Below the pieces are notes generated by a model, which ran no database searches, was not told where the DNA came from, and saw only the letters and a list, made by a program, of their open reading frames with translations. 64,000 nt of DNA from Novosphingobium sp. KA1 (GTDB lineage Bacteria; Pseudomonadota; Alphaproteobacteria; Sphingomonadales; Sphingomonadaceae): positions 1,191,001 to 1,255,000 of the forward strand of contig NZ_CP021247.1 of NCBI RefSeq assembly GCF_017309955.1, written 5' to 3'. Position 1 is the stretch's first letter. Each line of letters opens with the position of its first letter. The position numbers and the translations under genes are program-made. This document shows positions 35,036 through 44,786 of the stretch, piece by piece.

Positions 35036-35407
35036 TCACCTCAGGACCCGCGCAAAGCCTGCCGCGCCGCCCCTCACGGTGACCGCCGTCTCGCCTGCCA
35101 CCGCCGAGTCGCCACCGGCTGGAAGCGCCGGACCGGCGCCTCCCAGCCGCCCTCCGAGATAGTGCGCGAGTGCCTGCATGCGCTCACCATCGACGCGGTA
35201 GAACACCTGCTTGCCGGTCCGCTGGGTCACCACCAGCTCCGCCTTCCGCAGCACGGCCAGCTGCTGCGAAAGGCCCGGCTGGCCAATGCCCGTGACCTCC
35301 TCGATCTCCCCAACCGACAGTTCCGCTTCGCATACTGCATCCAGAATCTGCAAACGCAGCGGATGGGCAAGCGCCCTCAGCAATTCGGCGATGTGTTCGA
35401 GCGCCAT
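35036..35407 (-). CDS. ArsR-family transcriptional regulator
   Basis: 123 residues from MALEHIAELLRALAHPLRL at 35407 with GGGGAGAG upstream; an ATG at 35443 without a ribosome site would make 135 residues. The winged helix-turn-helix is typical (VGEIEEVTGIGQPGLSQQLAVL). Only one Cys is present (AVCEAEL); the paired cysteines of BigR/SqrR persulfide sensors are not complete, and no arsenic Cys motif appears. The C-terminus is a Gly/Ala-rich tail. The gene sits right after the peroxiredoxin, likely regulating it. Confidence 0.88.
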   Translation of the reverse strand: MALEHIAELLRALAHPLRLQILDAVCEAELSVGEIEEVTGIGQPGLSQQLAVLRKAELVVTQRTGKQVFYRVDGERMQALAHYLGGRLGGAGPALPAGGDSAVAGETAVTVRGGAAGFARVLR

Positions 35408-35444
35408 TCTCTCCCCGCCTGGCGGTACGCCTTGCGCCCCCATG

Positions 35445-36086
35445 TCAGCGGCCCTTGTCTTGAGGGGCGTAGAACCAGGTTGCGGGCCCTGCGCTGGCCA
35501 GCGCTGCTTCCGCCGTCTCGGCGGGAACCGGCCACAAGGCGTCTCCCGGCTGCCAGTCCGCCGGCGCCAGCCCCGCGCCCTCACCCACGCCTTGCAGCGC
35601 GGTCAGCAGCCGCAGCATTTCCGGGATCGAACGCCCGACCGTCAGCGGATAGCTGTTGAGCGCCTGCAGCACCCCGTCCGGATCGATGAAATAGGTCATC
35701 CGCACCGTCGCGGAATCATGCGCGCCCGCCCCGACCATGCCGAACCCCCGGGCGATCTCCATCGTCGGATCCTCGATGATGGGGAAATTGATCGCCACTC
35801 CCGTCGTGTCTCGCATGAGGCGAATCCAGGCGAGATGCGAATAGAGGCTATCGACAGAAAGCCCGGCCAGTCGACAGCCCAGCGCCTCGAATCGCGGCGC
35901 CGCACGCGCAAGCGCCAGCACTTCGCTGGTGCAGACAGGGGTGAAGTCGGCGGGGTGGGAAAACAGGATCAGCCACTCCCCGCGATAGGCATCAAGATCG
36001 AAGGGCCCTTGCGTGCTGCGTGCCACGAAACGCGGCATCCTTTCACCGATACGCAGCGGCTGCAAAAGCGGCTCCTGACTGTCCAA
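35445..36086 (-). CDS. 1-Cys peroxiredoxin (Prx6 type)
   Basis: 213 residues from a TTG at 36086 with the ideal site GGAGG 7 bases upstream; a GTG at 36101 is a weaker alternative. Peroxidatic Cys at residue 52 in HPADFTPVCTSE, then the Prx6-type arm with ATWFYAPQD at the C-terminus (usually WWFCPY or like). Peroxide reduction, with no second resolving Cys in the expected place. The ArsR gene follows after 37 bases. Confidence 0.9.
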   Translation of the reverse strand: MDSQEPLLQPLRIGERMPRFVARSTQGPFDLDAYRGEWLILFSHPADFTPVCTSEVLALARAAPRFEALGCRLAGLSVDSLYSHLAWIRLMRDTTGVAINFPIIEDPTMEIARGFGMVGAGAHDSATVRMTYFIDPDGVLQALNSYPLTVGRSIPEMLRLLTALQGVGEGAGLAPADWQPGDALWPVPAETAEAALASAGPATWFYAPQDKGR

Positions 36087-36395
36087 GGCGATCCTCCACA
36101 CGATTTACGGAACGAACGCTTACAGGATTATGCTCAATCGGAAAACGACACTTCGTGCATTCGCACGGAATTCCGCCCAGGCGCTGGAATTCATCCCGTC
36201 ACTATGCCCAGTTTCGTAAATGAAAGCCGCACCAAAACATATTATCGCCTCAAGGCCGACTGAAACTGCGAGGCGCTTTCGCCATGGTCGCGGGACGGAG
36301 ACACTTTTACACAAAGTGATGCGGACCGAACATAGCCCTGCGACAGCTGCCCCTCACAAGGAAAGACGTCGCCAGTTCGCAAAGGGCTTTTCCGG
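36087..36395. other. Intergenic region upstream of the peroxiredoxin gene
   Basis: About 309 bases with no convincing gene. A CACTTT/AAAGTG inverted repeat with a 5-base spacer lies at 36302-36318 and could be an operator. The rest is AT-richer near 36110-36250, where a peroxiredoxin promoter is likely. Confidence 0.5.
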
Positions 36396-36581
36396 ATGTT
36401 CCGCCTGTTCCAGACCGCCGCCGCCATCGCCGCATCCTCTTCGCTGGCTTACGGCATTGCCCCCGGACTGGAGCGCAAGGACACACTCCCGCAGCCCGGC
36501 CAGCCAATCGTGGTCGGTGCGGACAAGCCGGTGTTCCTCGGGCGCATGGTGATCACTGCCGCGGCCCTGCCGCCGGAGTAA
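36396..36581 (+). CDS. Possible small exported protein
   Basis: 61 residues starting MFRLFQTAAAIAASSSLAYG, which looks like a short signal or membrane segment; the rest (GADKPVFLGRMVITAAALPPE) has no recognised domain. A weak ribosome site (AAAGGG) lies 14 bases before. No overlap with another gene. A real gene here is possible but unproven. Confidence 0.4.
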   Translation: MFRLFQTAAAIAASSSLAYGIAPGLERKDTLPQPGQPIVVGADKPVFLGRMVITAAALPPE

Positions 36582-36605
36582 AACCAGGATGTCGTAAAGG
36601 GCGGC

Positions 36606-36679
<74 letters not shown>

Positions 36680-36783
36680 CCGCTCGGAACCTGCCGATGG
36701 GGCTTGCGCCGCCAGAGGCAGGCGCTTGCCACGAGAAGCGGCGGCTCGTCAACGCTTCTCTTGTGAAATTTCGTGAATGAGGG

Positions 36784-37320
36784 TCAGTGGCCCTCGAAGG
36801 CGAGCAGCCCATCGGCCGCGACACCCGCTCGCTTCAGCCGTTCGCCGCCGCCCAGTTCAAACAGATCGATGGCGAACAGCGCATGGTCAACCCGTGCGCC
36901 CGCCTTGCGCAGCAGTTCGACTGCCGCCAGCGCCGTGCCCCCGGTCGCCAGCAGATCGTCGACCAGGACGACATGCTGCCCCTCCGCCACCGCCTCGGGA
37001 TCGACCTCCAGCGTGTCGGTACCGTATTCCAGTGCGTAATCGATGGCGAGCACCGGTACCGGCAGCTTGCCCGGCTTGCGCACCGAGACAAAGCCCAAGC
37101 CCAGGCGTGAGGCAATCGCGGCGCCGAAGATGAAGCCCCGCGCCTCGATCCCGGCGATGGCCTCGGCCCCGACGGCACGGGCCCGCTCGGCCATCAGTTC
37201 GACCGCAGCGGCAAAACCTGGTCCGTTGCCGACCAGCGTTGTCACGTCGCGGAACAGGATGCCGGGCTTGGGAAAGTCCGGAACGGTGCGGACGATCGCC
37301 TTGATCTCATCGAGTGTCAT
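36784..37320 (-). CDS. apt: Adenine phosphoribosyltransferase
   Basis: 178 residues. It converts adenine and PRPP to AMP. PRPP-binding motif VVLVDDLLATGGTA; adenine-specific segment ARGFIFGAAIASRLG. Start at 37320 (MTLDEIKAIVRTVPDFPKPG). The tRNA-Gly gene follows on the same strand after 104 bases. Confidence 0.97.
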   Translation of the reverse strand: MTLDEIKAIVRTVPDFPKPGILFRDVTTLVGNGPGFAAAVELMAERARAVGAEAIAGIEARGFIFGAAIASRLGLGFVSVRKPGKLPVPVLAIDYALEYGTDTLEVDPEAVAEGQHVVLVDDLLATGGTALAAVELLRKAGARVDHALFAIDLFELGGGERLKRAGVAADGLLAFEGH

Positions 37321-37355
37321 GGCCCCGGCCCCTACCCCCTATACGTGACAAACAA

Positions 37356-37389
37356 AAGGCCCCGCCGTCCCAAGGGGAGGCGGGGCCTT
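37356..37389 (-). terminator. Intrinsic terminator after petC
   Basis: 11-bp perfect stem (37356-37366 with 37379-37389); on the minus strand the stem ends in CCTT and is followed by TTGTTTG. It lies 24 bases after the petC stop and closes the petABC transcript. Confidence 0.85.
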
Positions 37390-37413
37390 CGATTTGATGG
37401 CGCGGCCGGGCCG

Positions 37414-38226
37414 TCAGTGCTTCTTGCCGGCCCAGATGTTCCGGTAGGACATGTAGCCCAGCACGGTAGCGAAGAGCAGGAAACCCAGCACCGCCCAACC
37501 GGTCTGCCTGCGCTTCTCCAGTTTGGGTTCGGCGGTCCAGATCAGGAAGGCGGCCACATCGGTTGCCATCTGCTCCTTGGTCGCCTTGGTACCATCCGAA
37601 TAGGTCACCTGGCCATCGGCGGTCAGCGGCGGCGGCATCGCGAGATTGAGGTTCGCGAAGTACGGGTTGTAGTGCAGGCCGTCCGGAGTCCTGGAATCCG
37701 GGAACTGCTTCAGAAGCTCGGCCGGCTGGTCGCGATAGCCGTTGAGCAGCGAGCGGACATATTGCGGACCTTCCTCGCGGGCCTTGGCGATCAGCGAGAG
37801 ATCCGGCGGGCTGCCCTGGCCGCCATAGACCACCGGCGGGAAGTAATCGGTCGCCGTGCCTTCGCGCGTCGCCACTTCACCGGTCGCCGGGTTGTAGACC
37901 GGAACCTGGAAACCCTTGGCGATCGCCTTCACTTCCGCCTCGTTGTAGCCGAGCGCGGCAAGATCGCGGAAGGCAACGTGGCGCAGCGCGTGGCAGACCG
38001 AGCAGACTTCCTTGTAAACCTGGAAGCCGCGCTGGAGCTGCTGGCGATCGAACTTGCCGAAGGGCCCATCGCTGGCGAAATGGAATTCCTCGGGCTTGAT
38101 GTGGAATTCATGCTCGGCGGTGGGCGCCGGCGGCTCGGTGGCCCAGGTGTAGAACCCCACACCGAAGGACCAGGCCAGAGCCACCGTGAAGAACAGCCCG
38201 ACGAGGATCGAGAGAATGCGTGCCAT
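37414..38226 (-). CDS. petC: Cytochrome c1 of the bc1 complex
   Basis: 270 residues from MARILSILVG at 38226; the frame extends to 38298 over the petB end. Haem c site CSVCH at residues 75-79 and the axial Met in the FANLNLAMPPPL region near residue 190. An N-terminal segment acts as signal/anchor, and the C-terminal helix (TGWAVLGFLLFATVLGYM) anchors it in the membrane. It passes electrons from the Rieske centre to soluble or cbb3-bound cytochrome c. Confidence 0.96.
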   Translation of the reverse strand: MARILSILVGLFFTVALAWSFGVGFYTWATEPPAPTAEHEFHIKPEEFHFASDGPFGKFDRQQLQRGFQVYKEVCSVCHALRHVAFRDLAALGYNEAEVKAIAKGFQVPVYNPATGEVATREGTATDYFPPVVYGGQGSPPDLSLIAKAREEGPQYVRSLLNGYRDQPAELLKQFPDSRTPDGLHYNPYFANLNLAMPPPLTADGQVTYSDGTKATKEQMATDVAAFLIWTAEPKLEKRRQTGWAVLGFLLFATVLGYMSYRNIWAGKKH

Positions 38227-38254
38227 GTCTTTCGTCTTTCGTTCCAGCTGTTGA

Positions 38255-39547
38255 TCAGGCTTCCGGCGCGGCGGCGGGAGCGAGCTTGGCTTCTTCATCC
38301 GCGCCGAGAACGGCCTCGGTGATGGAGAAGGGCAGCGGATCCGGCTTCTCGATGGCCGAGACGATCGGGATGATGATCAGGAAGTGCGCGAAGTAGTAGA
38401 GCGCCGCAAGCTGGCTGATCATGACGTAGGGCTCCGCCGCCGGGGCGCCGCCGCACTTGAACAGCACCAGCATGTCCAGCACCAGGATCCAGAAGAACTT
38501 GCGGTAGAGCGGGCGGTAGGCCCCCGAACGCACCGGCGACTTGTCCAGCCAGGGCAGGAAGAACCACACGATGATCGCGCCGAACATCGCCAGCACGCCC
38601 ATCAGCTTGGCCGGGATGAACAGGAAGTCCTGGGTGAAGGCGCGCAGGATCGCGTAGAATGGCCAGAAGTACCATTCGGGGACGATGTGTGCCGGCGTGC
38701 TCATCGGGTTGGCCGGAATGTAGTTGTCCGGGTGGCCGAGGTAGTTCGGGAAGAAGAACACCGCCGCGCAGAACAGGATCGCAAAAGCGCCGATCGCCCA
38801 GCCGTCCTTGGCGACGTAGTAGGGATAGAAGGGAACCGTGTCGCTCTTGCTCTTCACCTCGACGCCGGTCGGGTTCGACGAGCCGGGAATGTGCAGGGCC
38901 CAGATGTGCAGGATCACCACGCCCAGGATCACGAAGGGCAGCAGGAAGTGGAGCGAGAAGAAGCGGTTGAGCGCGGCGTTGTCCGGCGCGAAACCGCCGA
39001 GCAGCCACTGCTGGAGCGGCTCGCCGATGAAGGGAATGGCGCTGAACAGGCCGGTGATGACCTTGGCGCCCCAGAAGCTCATCTGGCCCCACGGCAGCAC
39101 GTAGCCCATGAAAGCGGTGGCCATCATCAAGAGGAAGATCACCACGCCCAGGAGCCACACCATCTCGCGCGGGGCCTTGTACGAACCGTAGAAGAAGCCG
39201 CGGAAGATGTGGATGTAGATGACCACAAAGAAGGCCGAGGCGCCGTTGGCATGGGCATAGCGCATCAGCCAGCCCCAGTTCACGTCGCGCATGGTCTGCT
39301 CGATGGTGTCGAAGGCCACGGCGGTGTTGGCCGCATAGTGCATGGCCATGACGACACCGGTGACGATCTGCAGCACGAGGCAAAGCCCCGCAAGGAAACC
39401 GAAGTTCCAGAAATAGTTGAGGTTGCGTGGGACCTCGTAGCCGCCACCGACCGCGTTGTAGACGAGGCGGGGGATGGGAAGCTTTTCATCCATCCACTGC
39501 ATGAAGGGGTGGCTTGGCGTGTACTGCTTGGCCCAGGGAAAGCTCAT
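38255..39547 (-). CDS. petB: Cytochrome b of the bc1 complex
   Basis: 430 residues, eight membrane segments, with the haem-ligating His pairs (H in AMHYAANT and H in [12 protein letters not shown] in [11 protein letters not shown] and H in [12 protein letters not shown]). PEWYF ([11 protein letters not shown]), the quinol-oxidation site signature, is present. It overlaps petC slightly in the upstream open frame only; the stop precedes the petC start by 28 bases. Confidence 0.97.
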   Translation of the reverse strand: MSFPWAKQYTPSHPFMQWMDEKLPIPRLVYNAVGGGYEVPRNLNYFWNFGFLAGLCLVLQIVTGVVMAMHYAANTAVAFDTIEQTMRDVNWGWLMRYAHANGASAFFVVIYIHIFRGFFYGSYKAPREMVWLLGVVIFLLMMATAFMGYVLPWGQMSFWGAKVITGLFSAIPFIGEPLQQWLLGGFAPDNAALNRFFSLHFLLPFVILGVVILHIWALHIPGSSNPTGVEVKSKSDTVPFYPYYVAKDGWAIGAFAILFCAAVFFFPNYLGHPDNYIPANPMSTPAHIVPEWYFWPFYAILRAFTQDFLFIPAKLMGVLAMFGAIIVWFFLPWLDKSPVRSGAYRPLYRKFFWILVLDMLVLFKCGGAPAAEPYVMISQLAALYYFAHFLIIIPIVSAIEKPDPLPFSITEAVLGADEEAKLAPAAAPEA

Positions 39548-39570
39548 TTTCGTTATCCTCTCGCTTCGCC

Positions 39571-40104
39571 TCAGCCGATCTTGACGACCGTGTCAGTGGA
39601 GAATTCGTATGCCGGAACCTCGAGGTTCTTGGGCGCGGGGCCCTTACGGATACGGGCGGCGGTATCGTAGGAAGAGCCGTGGCAGGGGCAGAAGTAGCCG
39701 CCGAATTCGCCGCGCGGCTCCCCCTCCCCGGCGCCCAGCGGCACACAGCCCAGATGGGTGCAGACCCCCATGGTGATCAGCCAGTTCTCCTTGCCTTCCT
39801 TGGTCCGCTCTTCCAGCGTTTGCGGATCGCGCAGGCTGGAGACGTCGACCTTGTTGGCTTCCTCGATCTCGCGAGGGGTGAGGTTGCGCACGAAGACCGG
39901 CTGCTTGCGAAAGATCGCCTTGATCGCCTGTCCCGGCTGGATCGAGGAAATGTCGACTTCCGTGGAGCTTGCGGCAAGCACGTCTGCCGAAGCGGACATC
40001 TGGCTGACGAGCGGAACGACCACCCCGACGCCTGCAACTCCCGCCGCGCTTACTGCGGCGATATTGATGAAATCGCGCCGGCGCACGCCGTCTGCCTCAG
40101 CCAT
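39571..40104 (-). CDS. petA: Rieske iron-sulfur protein of the bc1 complex
   Basis: 177 residues. Box I CTHLGC (Cys115, His117, Cys120) and box II CPCHGS (Cys139, Cys141, His142) ligate the 2Fe-2S cluster and form the disulfide. An N-terminal twin-arginine-like RRR(D)F motif and membrane helix (about 12-32) export and anchor it. It starts the petABC operon. Confidence 0.97.
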   Translation of the reverse strand: MAEADGVRRRDFINIAAVSAAGVAGVGVVVPLVSQMSASADVLAASSTEVDISSIQPGQAIKAIFRKQPVFVRNLTPREIEEANKVDVSSLRDPQTLEERTKEGKENWLITMGVCTHLGCVPLGAGEGEPRGEFGGYFCPCHGSSYDTAARIRKGPAPKNLEVPAYEFSTDTVVKIG

Positions 40105-40441
40105 GTTTGCCCTTGCCCTACGTTATTGACTTGTTCTTATCGACAACCCGCCCCGGCATAATCCGGAAAACGAGCCCAGATCCTGACCACATTCTGTTTT
40201 CTAGTCTGGTATCCCCCGCAGAGGGTCTGGATATCCGGACACATCGCTGTGCCTGCCCCGGATCGAATACCGACCTAATTGGGCTGATATACACGAAAAT
40301 CCAGCAAGCCAATCGCCTTTTTGGCACGACGATGGCACGAACCGGGCCCGCCGATCGGCACTGCGGCGAGCAGGCGCGAAAATCCGGCGACTCGGGGAAC
40401 GCACCGCAACCTCGCGCAGGCGGCATCGATCCCCGGGGCGA
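40105..40441. other. Intergenic region upstream of petABC
   Basis: 337 bases without a convincing gene. AT-richer segments around 40125-40160 and 40260-40330 fit a promoter for petA and an end for the YfiH-type gene. No clear terminator or operator palindrome was recognised. Confidence 0.6.
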
Positions 40442-41227
40442 TCAGGCCGCAGCGATCAGCGAGAACTGCCGCCCGTAGCTCGCTTCATGGCGGTGCGTCG
40501 CGCGGCGAAACGAATAGAATCGCTCCGGCTGCGCATAAGTATCGAGGCCAAGACACTCGACCCCGGAGATTCCGGCTGCGCGCAGACGCGCGGCGACATA
40601 GGCCTCGAGATCGAACTGCCAGTGCCCGGCCCGCCCTTCGGCAAAAAAGGCATCGTTGCGGGCGGCCTCAGACAGGAAACGCGCGCGAAACCCATCGTCC
40701 ACCTCATAGGAAACCGCAGCGATACAGGGGCCGACAGCGGCCACGATGCGTGACGGTTCCGCGCCAAGCGCCACCATCGCCGCAATCGTCCGGTCCGTCA
40801 CCCCCGCGACCGCTCCTTTCCAGCCGGCGTGGGCGGCACCGACCACGCCCGCCTCGCGGTCGGCCAGCAGGACCGGTGCGCAGTCCGCCGTCAGCACCCC
40901 CAGCACCACGCCGGGACGGTCGGTGACGAGGGCATCGGCATGCGGCCGCTCGGCATCGCTCCAGGGATCTGCCTCCACCACCACGCAATCGGGCGAATGG
41001 ACCTGGTAGAGGCTCGCCAGCCGCCCGCCCGGCAGTACCGCTTCGACCGCACGGCGGCGGTTCTCGGCAATCGCCTCCGGATCGTCACCCGAGCCGAGGC
41101 CGACGTTGAGCCCGGAAACCTCCCCAAGGCTCACCCCGCCGCGGCGGCCGAGGAAACCGTGCGGCAGACCTTCGAGCAGCCCGGCGCGATGGACTTCGAC
41201 GGATTGGAACGGGGCGGGCTCAGCCAA
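40442..41227 (-). CDS. pgeF: YfiH/PgeF-type multicopper-like (laccase-domain) protein
   Basis: 261 residues from a TTG at 41227, which overlaps the pepN stop by 8 bases; a GTG at 41254 is an alternative with no better ribosome site. Motifs QVHSPDCVV, TADCAPVLLAD and HAGWKGAVAGV carry the His/Cys residues of the family's metal site. E. coli YfiH (PgeF) removes misincorporated L-serine from UDP-MurNAc in peptidoglycan precursors; some homologues act on adenosine. Its function in this organism is inferred from the family. Confidence 0.85.
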   Translation of the reverse strand: MAEPAPFQSVEVHRAGLLEGLPHGFLGRRGGVSLGEVSGLNVGLGSGDDPEAIAENRRRAVEAVLPGGRLASLYQVHSPDCVVVEADPWSDAERPHADALVTDRPGVVLGVLTADCAPVLLADREAGVVGAAHAGWKGAVAGVTDRTIAAMVALGAEPSRIVAAVGPCIAAVSYEVDDGFRARFLSEAARNDAFFAEGRAGHWQFDLEAYVAARLRAAGISGVECLGLDTYAQPERFYSFRRATHRHEASYGRQFSLIAAA

Positions 41228-43859
41228 GGCTCTTGCCCACCTGTTCGCGCACATCGCGCGAGAGTTCGCCCTGCGCCATGATCTCTTCCAGTTCGGCGCG
41301 CATCATCGCCGCGCGCACCGGTTCGATCCGGCGCCAGCGGCCGAGATGCGGAACGAACCGCGCAGTCGTCTGCGGGTTGAGCGGGTCGAGGCGGCGGATC
41401 AGGTCACCGATCAGGCGGTAGCCCTCGCCGCTCACATCATGGAAACCCTTGGGATTGAGCGCCAGCGACATGAACAGAGCCCGCACCCGGTTGGGGTTGG
41501 ACAGCGTGAAATCGGGATGCCCGGCCAAGGCCTTCACATGGTCCAGGACCTGCGGGTGGAAGCAGCTTGCCTGAAGCTGGAACCACTTGTCGATCACCAG
41601 GGCATTGCCCTGATAACGCTGGTGGAAGTCGGCGAGGGCCTCGTCCCGCTCGGGACCCTCGAGGTTGCACAGGACGGTGAGCGCAGACTGGCGGTCGGTC
41701 ATGTTGTCGGCCGCGCGGTACTGGGCGATGGCGCGGGCCGCGCCCTCGGCGGCATCCCCCGAGGCGATCAGGATCAGCGCCTGCGCCTTGGCCTTGCGGG
41801 CCCCGCGTGCTGCCGCATCGCGGCCATAGGATACTGCCGAAACGCGGTCGTGCAGCGCCTTGAGTTCGCTTGCCAGTTCGCCGCCCAGCCAGTGCTTGAG
41901 CGCCTCGCGCTCCTCGTGGATCGCGTAAGGATCGGCCACCAGCACCTGCTCGGACAGGTAGGCGACGGTCGGCAGCATCATCAGTTCGCCGCGCATCAGG
42001 TCGTCGAGCGCCTCGTCGGCGATGATCGCGGCAAAGGCCTTGCCGATGGCCGCGCGCCCGGCGGCCCGGTCGGCATCCGCCAGCCCGCCGCCCACGGCCG
42101 CGACAAGGTGCTGGACGACCAGGCTCTGCATGGCCTCGTAGCGGGCAAAGGGATCGTCATCGCGCGCGGCGAGGAACACCAGATCCTCGGCATCGCGTTC
42201 GAACTCGATGGCGACAGGGGCCGAGAAGCCGCGGTTGATCGACAGCACCGGCAGGCGCGCGAAACCTTCGAACGTGAAGCTGTCCTCGGCCTTGTCGAGC
42301 ACGATCAGCCGCTCGCCCGCATGGGTGCCGGTATCGCGGTCATAGAGCGCGATGCGCAGCGGGATCGGCATTGGCTGCTTGTCCGGCTGCCCCGGCGTGG
42401 CGGGGACGGTCTGCGCCAGGGTCAGCGTCGCCACATCGCCCTCGTGGGTGAGCGAGACCGCGACTTGCGGTGTGCCGGCCTGCGAATACCACAGGCGGAA
42501 CTGCGTAAGGTCCAGCCCGGCGCCCTGCTCGATCGCCTTGACGAAGTCCTCGCACGTCGCCGCCTCGCCGTCGTGGCGGTCGAAGTAGAGGTCGGTGCCC
42601 TGCCGGAACCGTTCGGTGCCTGCCATCGTCCGCATCATGCGGATCACCTCGGCGCCCTTGTTGTAGACGGTCGCCGTGTAGAAATTGCTGATTTCCTGAT
42701 AGGAATCCGGGCGGATCGGATGGGCGAGCGGGCCCGAATCCTCGGGGAACTGGCCGCCCCGCAGGGTGCGCACATCCTCGATCCGCTTGACCGGCTCGCT
42801 GCCCATGTCGGCACTGAACAGCTGGTCGCGCAGGACCGTGAAGCCCTCCTTCAGCGAAAGCTGGAACCAGTCGCGGCAGGTCACGCGGTTGCCCGACCAG
42901 TTGTGGAAGTATTCGTGGCCGATCACGCTCTCGATCCCGTCGTAATCGGCATCGGTGGCGGTTTCCGGCTCGGCGAGGACGTAGCGGGTGTTGAAGACGT
43001 TGAGGCCCTTGTTCTCCATCGCCCCCATGTTGAAGTCCGACACGGCAACGACATTGAACAGGTCAAGGTCGTATTCGCGCCCGAAGGCCTCTTCATCCCA
43101 CTTCATCGAGGCGATCAGCGAATCCATCGCATGCTGCGTGCGCTGCTCGTCGCCCGCGCGGACCCAGATGTTGAGATCGACCTTGCGGCCGGACTGCGTG
43201 ATGAACTGCGCATGGTTGGCCACCAGGTCGCCCGCCACCAGCGCGAAAAGATAGCTCGGCTTGGGCCAGGGATCGTGCCATTCCGCCCAGTGCGTGCCGT
43301 CGGCATTCTCGCCCGTGGCGGTGCAGTTGCCGTTGGAAAGCAGGATCGGGAACTGCGCCTTGTCGCCCGCCATGTGCACCGAATAGGTCGAGAGCACGTC
43401 GGGGCGATCGGGGAAAAAGGTGATGCGGCGGAAACCCTCGGCCTCGCACTGGGTGCAGAGCATGCCGTTCGACGCATAGAGGCCCATGAGCTGGCTGTTG
43501 CCCGCCGGGTTCATTGCCGTTTCGACTTCGACCTCGTGCGCCTCGCCCGAAAGCGCCACCAGCAGGTCGGGACCGTCGAGCCGCCAGTCGTTCACCGCCT
43601 CGCCGTCGACCCGCACGGCAAGCGGGGCGATCTGGTCGCCGTTGAGGCGCAGAGTCGAACTGCCCTCGCCGGCCGGATTACGCGTTACCGAGAGCTTCGC
43701 AGTCACATGCGTGGCATCGATGCCCAGCCGGAAGTCCAGCGCGATCTGCGGCACCAGCCATTCGGGCGGCCGGTAATCCTCGCGGCGGATCACGGGCGGT
43801 GCCGTGATGGCGGGAGCAGCTTCGGGGTGGGCGGCGTTGCTGGCGATGTCCATAAGCAT
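41220..43859 (-). CDS. pepN: Aminopeptidase N (M1 family)
   Basis: 879 residues. Zinc motif HEYFH with the distant Glu (VIGHEYFHNWSGNRV, then SLKEG) and the exopeptidase signature GAMEN (MGAMENKGLN). The E. coli-type long C-terminal domain is present. It cleaves N-terminal residues from peptides in the cytoplasm. The downstream YfiH-type start overlaps its stop. Confidence 0.97.
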   Translation of the reverse strand: MLMDIASNAAHPEAAPAITAPPVIRREDYRPPEWLVPQIALDFRLGIDATHVTAKLSVTRNPAGEGSSTLRLNGDQIAPLAVRVDGEAVNDWRLDGPDLLVALSGEAHEVEVETAMNPAGNSQLMGLYASNGMLCTQCEAEGFRRITFFPDRPDVLSTYSVHMAGDKAQFPILLSNGNCTATGENADGTHWAEWHDPWPKPSYLFALVAGDLVANHAQFITQSGRKVDLNIWVRAGDEQRTQHAMDSLIASMKWDEEAFGREYDLDLFNVVAVSDFNMGAMENKGLNVFNTRYVLAEPETATDADYDGIESVIGHEYFHNWSGNRVTCRDWFQLSLKEGFTVLRDQLFSADMGSEPVKRIEDVRTLRGGQFPEDSGPLAHPIRPDSYQEISNFYTATVYNKGAEVIRMMRTMAGTERFRQGTDLYFDRHDGEAATCEDFVKAIEQGAGLDLTQFRLWYSQAGTPQVAVSLTHEGDVATLTLAQTVPATPGQPDKQPMPIPLRIALYDRDTGTHAGERLIVLDKAEDSFTFEGFARLPVLSINRGFSAPVAIEFERDAEDLVFLAARDDDPFARYEAMQSLVVQHLVAAVGGGLADADRAAGRAAIGKAFAAIIADEALDDLMRGELMMLPTVAYLSEQVLVADPYAIHEEREALKHWLGGELASELKALHDRVSAVSYGRDAAARGARKAKAQALILIASGDAAEGAARAIAQYRAADNMTDRQSALTVLCNLEGPERDEALADFHQRYQGNALVIDKWFQLQASCFHPQVLDHVKALAGHPDFTLSNPNRVRALFMSLALNPKGFHDVSGEGYRLIGDLIRRLDPLNPQTTARFVPHLGRWRRIEPVRAAMMRAELEEIMAQGELSRDVREQVGKSLG

Positions 43860-43937
43860 CGAGTTAAGCCCCCCGCCTTGCGATTGCCAGCCGTGCCGCT
43901 ACGAATCCGCGGCGATTTTTGAGAGAAAGCAAAAGCG

Positions 43938-44786
43938 ATGCCGCCCCGCCTGTTCATCTTCGGCCTTGGCTATACCGCCTCTGTGGTGGCCGCGCGGCTG
44001 TCCCGCATGGGCTGGGAAGTGATCTCCACCGGCCGCGACGGCACACTTTCCTTCGAGGACGAGGGCAATGTGCGGCTCGCGCTGGCCGATGCCGATCATG
44101 TGCTCTCCTCGGTCCCTCCGGGAAGCGAAGGGCGCGGCGAACCGCTCGATCCGGTGCTGGAGCGTTATGGCGACGCGCTGAAGGGCAAGGCGCTGTCCTA
44201 CCTGTCCTCCACCGGCGTCTATGGTGATGCCGGCGGCGCCTGGGTGGACGAGAGCGCCCCCATCGGCACAGGCCGCCGTACCGCGCGGGCGCAGGCGGAC
44301 CACGAATGGTTCTCGCTGGGTGCGCGGGTCTACCGGCTACCCGGGATCTACGGCCCGGGCCGCTCCATGCTCGACCGCGTGCGCGAGGGCCGGGCGCATC
44401 GCATCGACCTGCCCGGGCAGGTGTTCAGCCGCGTGCACGTGTCGGACATCGCCTCGGGCGTGATCGCGGGGCTTCAGGGCCCCGCAGGAGCCTACAACCT
44501 CGCCGACGACCTGCCCTGCGCCCAGAACCGGGTGGTGGAGGAAGCCTGCCGCCTCACCGGCGCGCCGCTGCCCCCTTTGCAGACGCTGGAAGAAGCCGCG
44601 CTCTCCCCGATGGCGCGGGCGTTCTATGCGGAGAACCGCCGCGTCGCCAATGGCAAGGCGCGGCGGGTACTCGGCTGGAAACCGCGCTTTGCGACTTACC
44701 GCGAAGGGCTGCGCGACATCAGCGCCACCACCAGCCCCACCGTTGCCAGCCCGGCTCCGGCAATTGCCAGCGGCGACCAGCGGTAG
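43938..44786 (+). CDS. NAD(P)-dependent epimerase/SDR family protein (YeeZ-like)
   Basis: 282 residues. Rossmann motif GLGYTASVVAARL at residue ~9 and the catalytic-type segment YLSSTGVYGDAGGAWVDES. The last ~25 residues (after REGLRDIS) are low-complexity Thr/Ser/Pro and run antisense through the 3' end of the EamA gene (44696-44786), as if an ancestral stop had been lost. Substrate unknown. Confidence 0.82.
   Translation: MPPRLFIFGLGYTASVVAARLSRMGWEVISTGRDGTLSFEDEGNVRLALADADHVLSSVPPGSEGRGEPLDPVLERYGDALKGKALSYLSSTGVYGDAGGAWVDESAPIGTGRRTARAQADHEWFSLGARVYRLPGIYGPGRSMLDRVREGRAHRIDLPGQVFSRVHVSDIASGVIAGLQGPAGAYNLADDLPCAQNRVVEEACRLTGAPLPPLQTLEEAALSPMARAFYAENRRVANGKARRVLGWKPRFATYREGLRDISATTSPTVASPAPAIASGDQR

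Noticed and set aside
41106..43922. 938-codon open frame antisense to pepN
   Set aside because: Long antisense frames arise from high GC at third codon positions. The sense frame has full M1 peptidase motifs.
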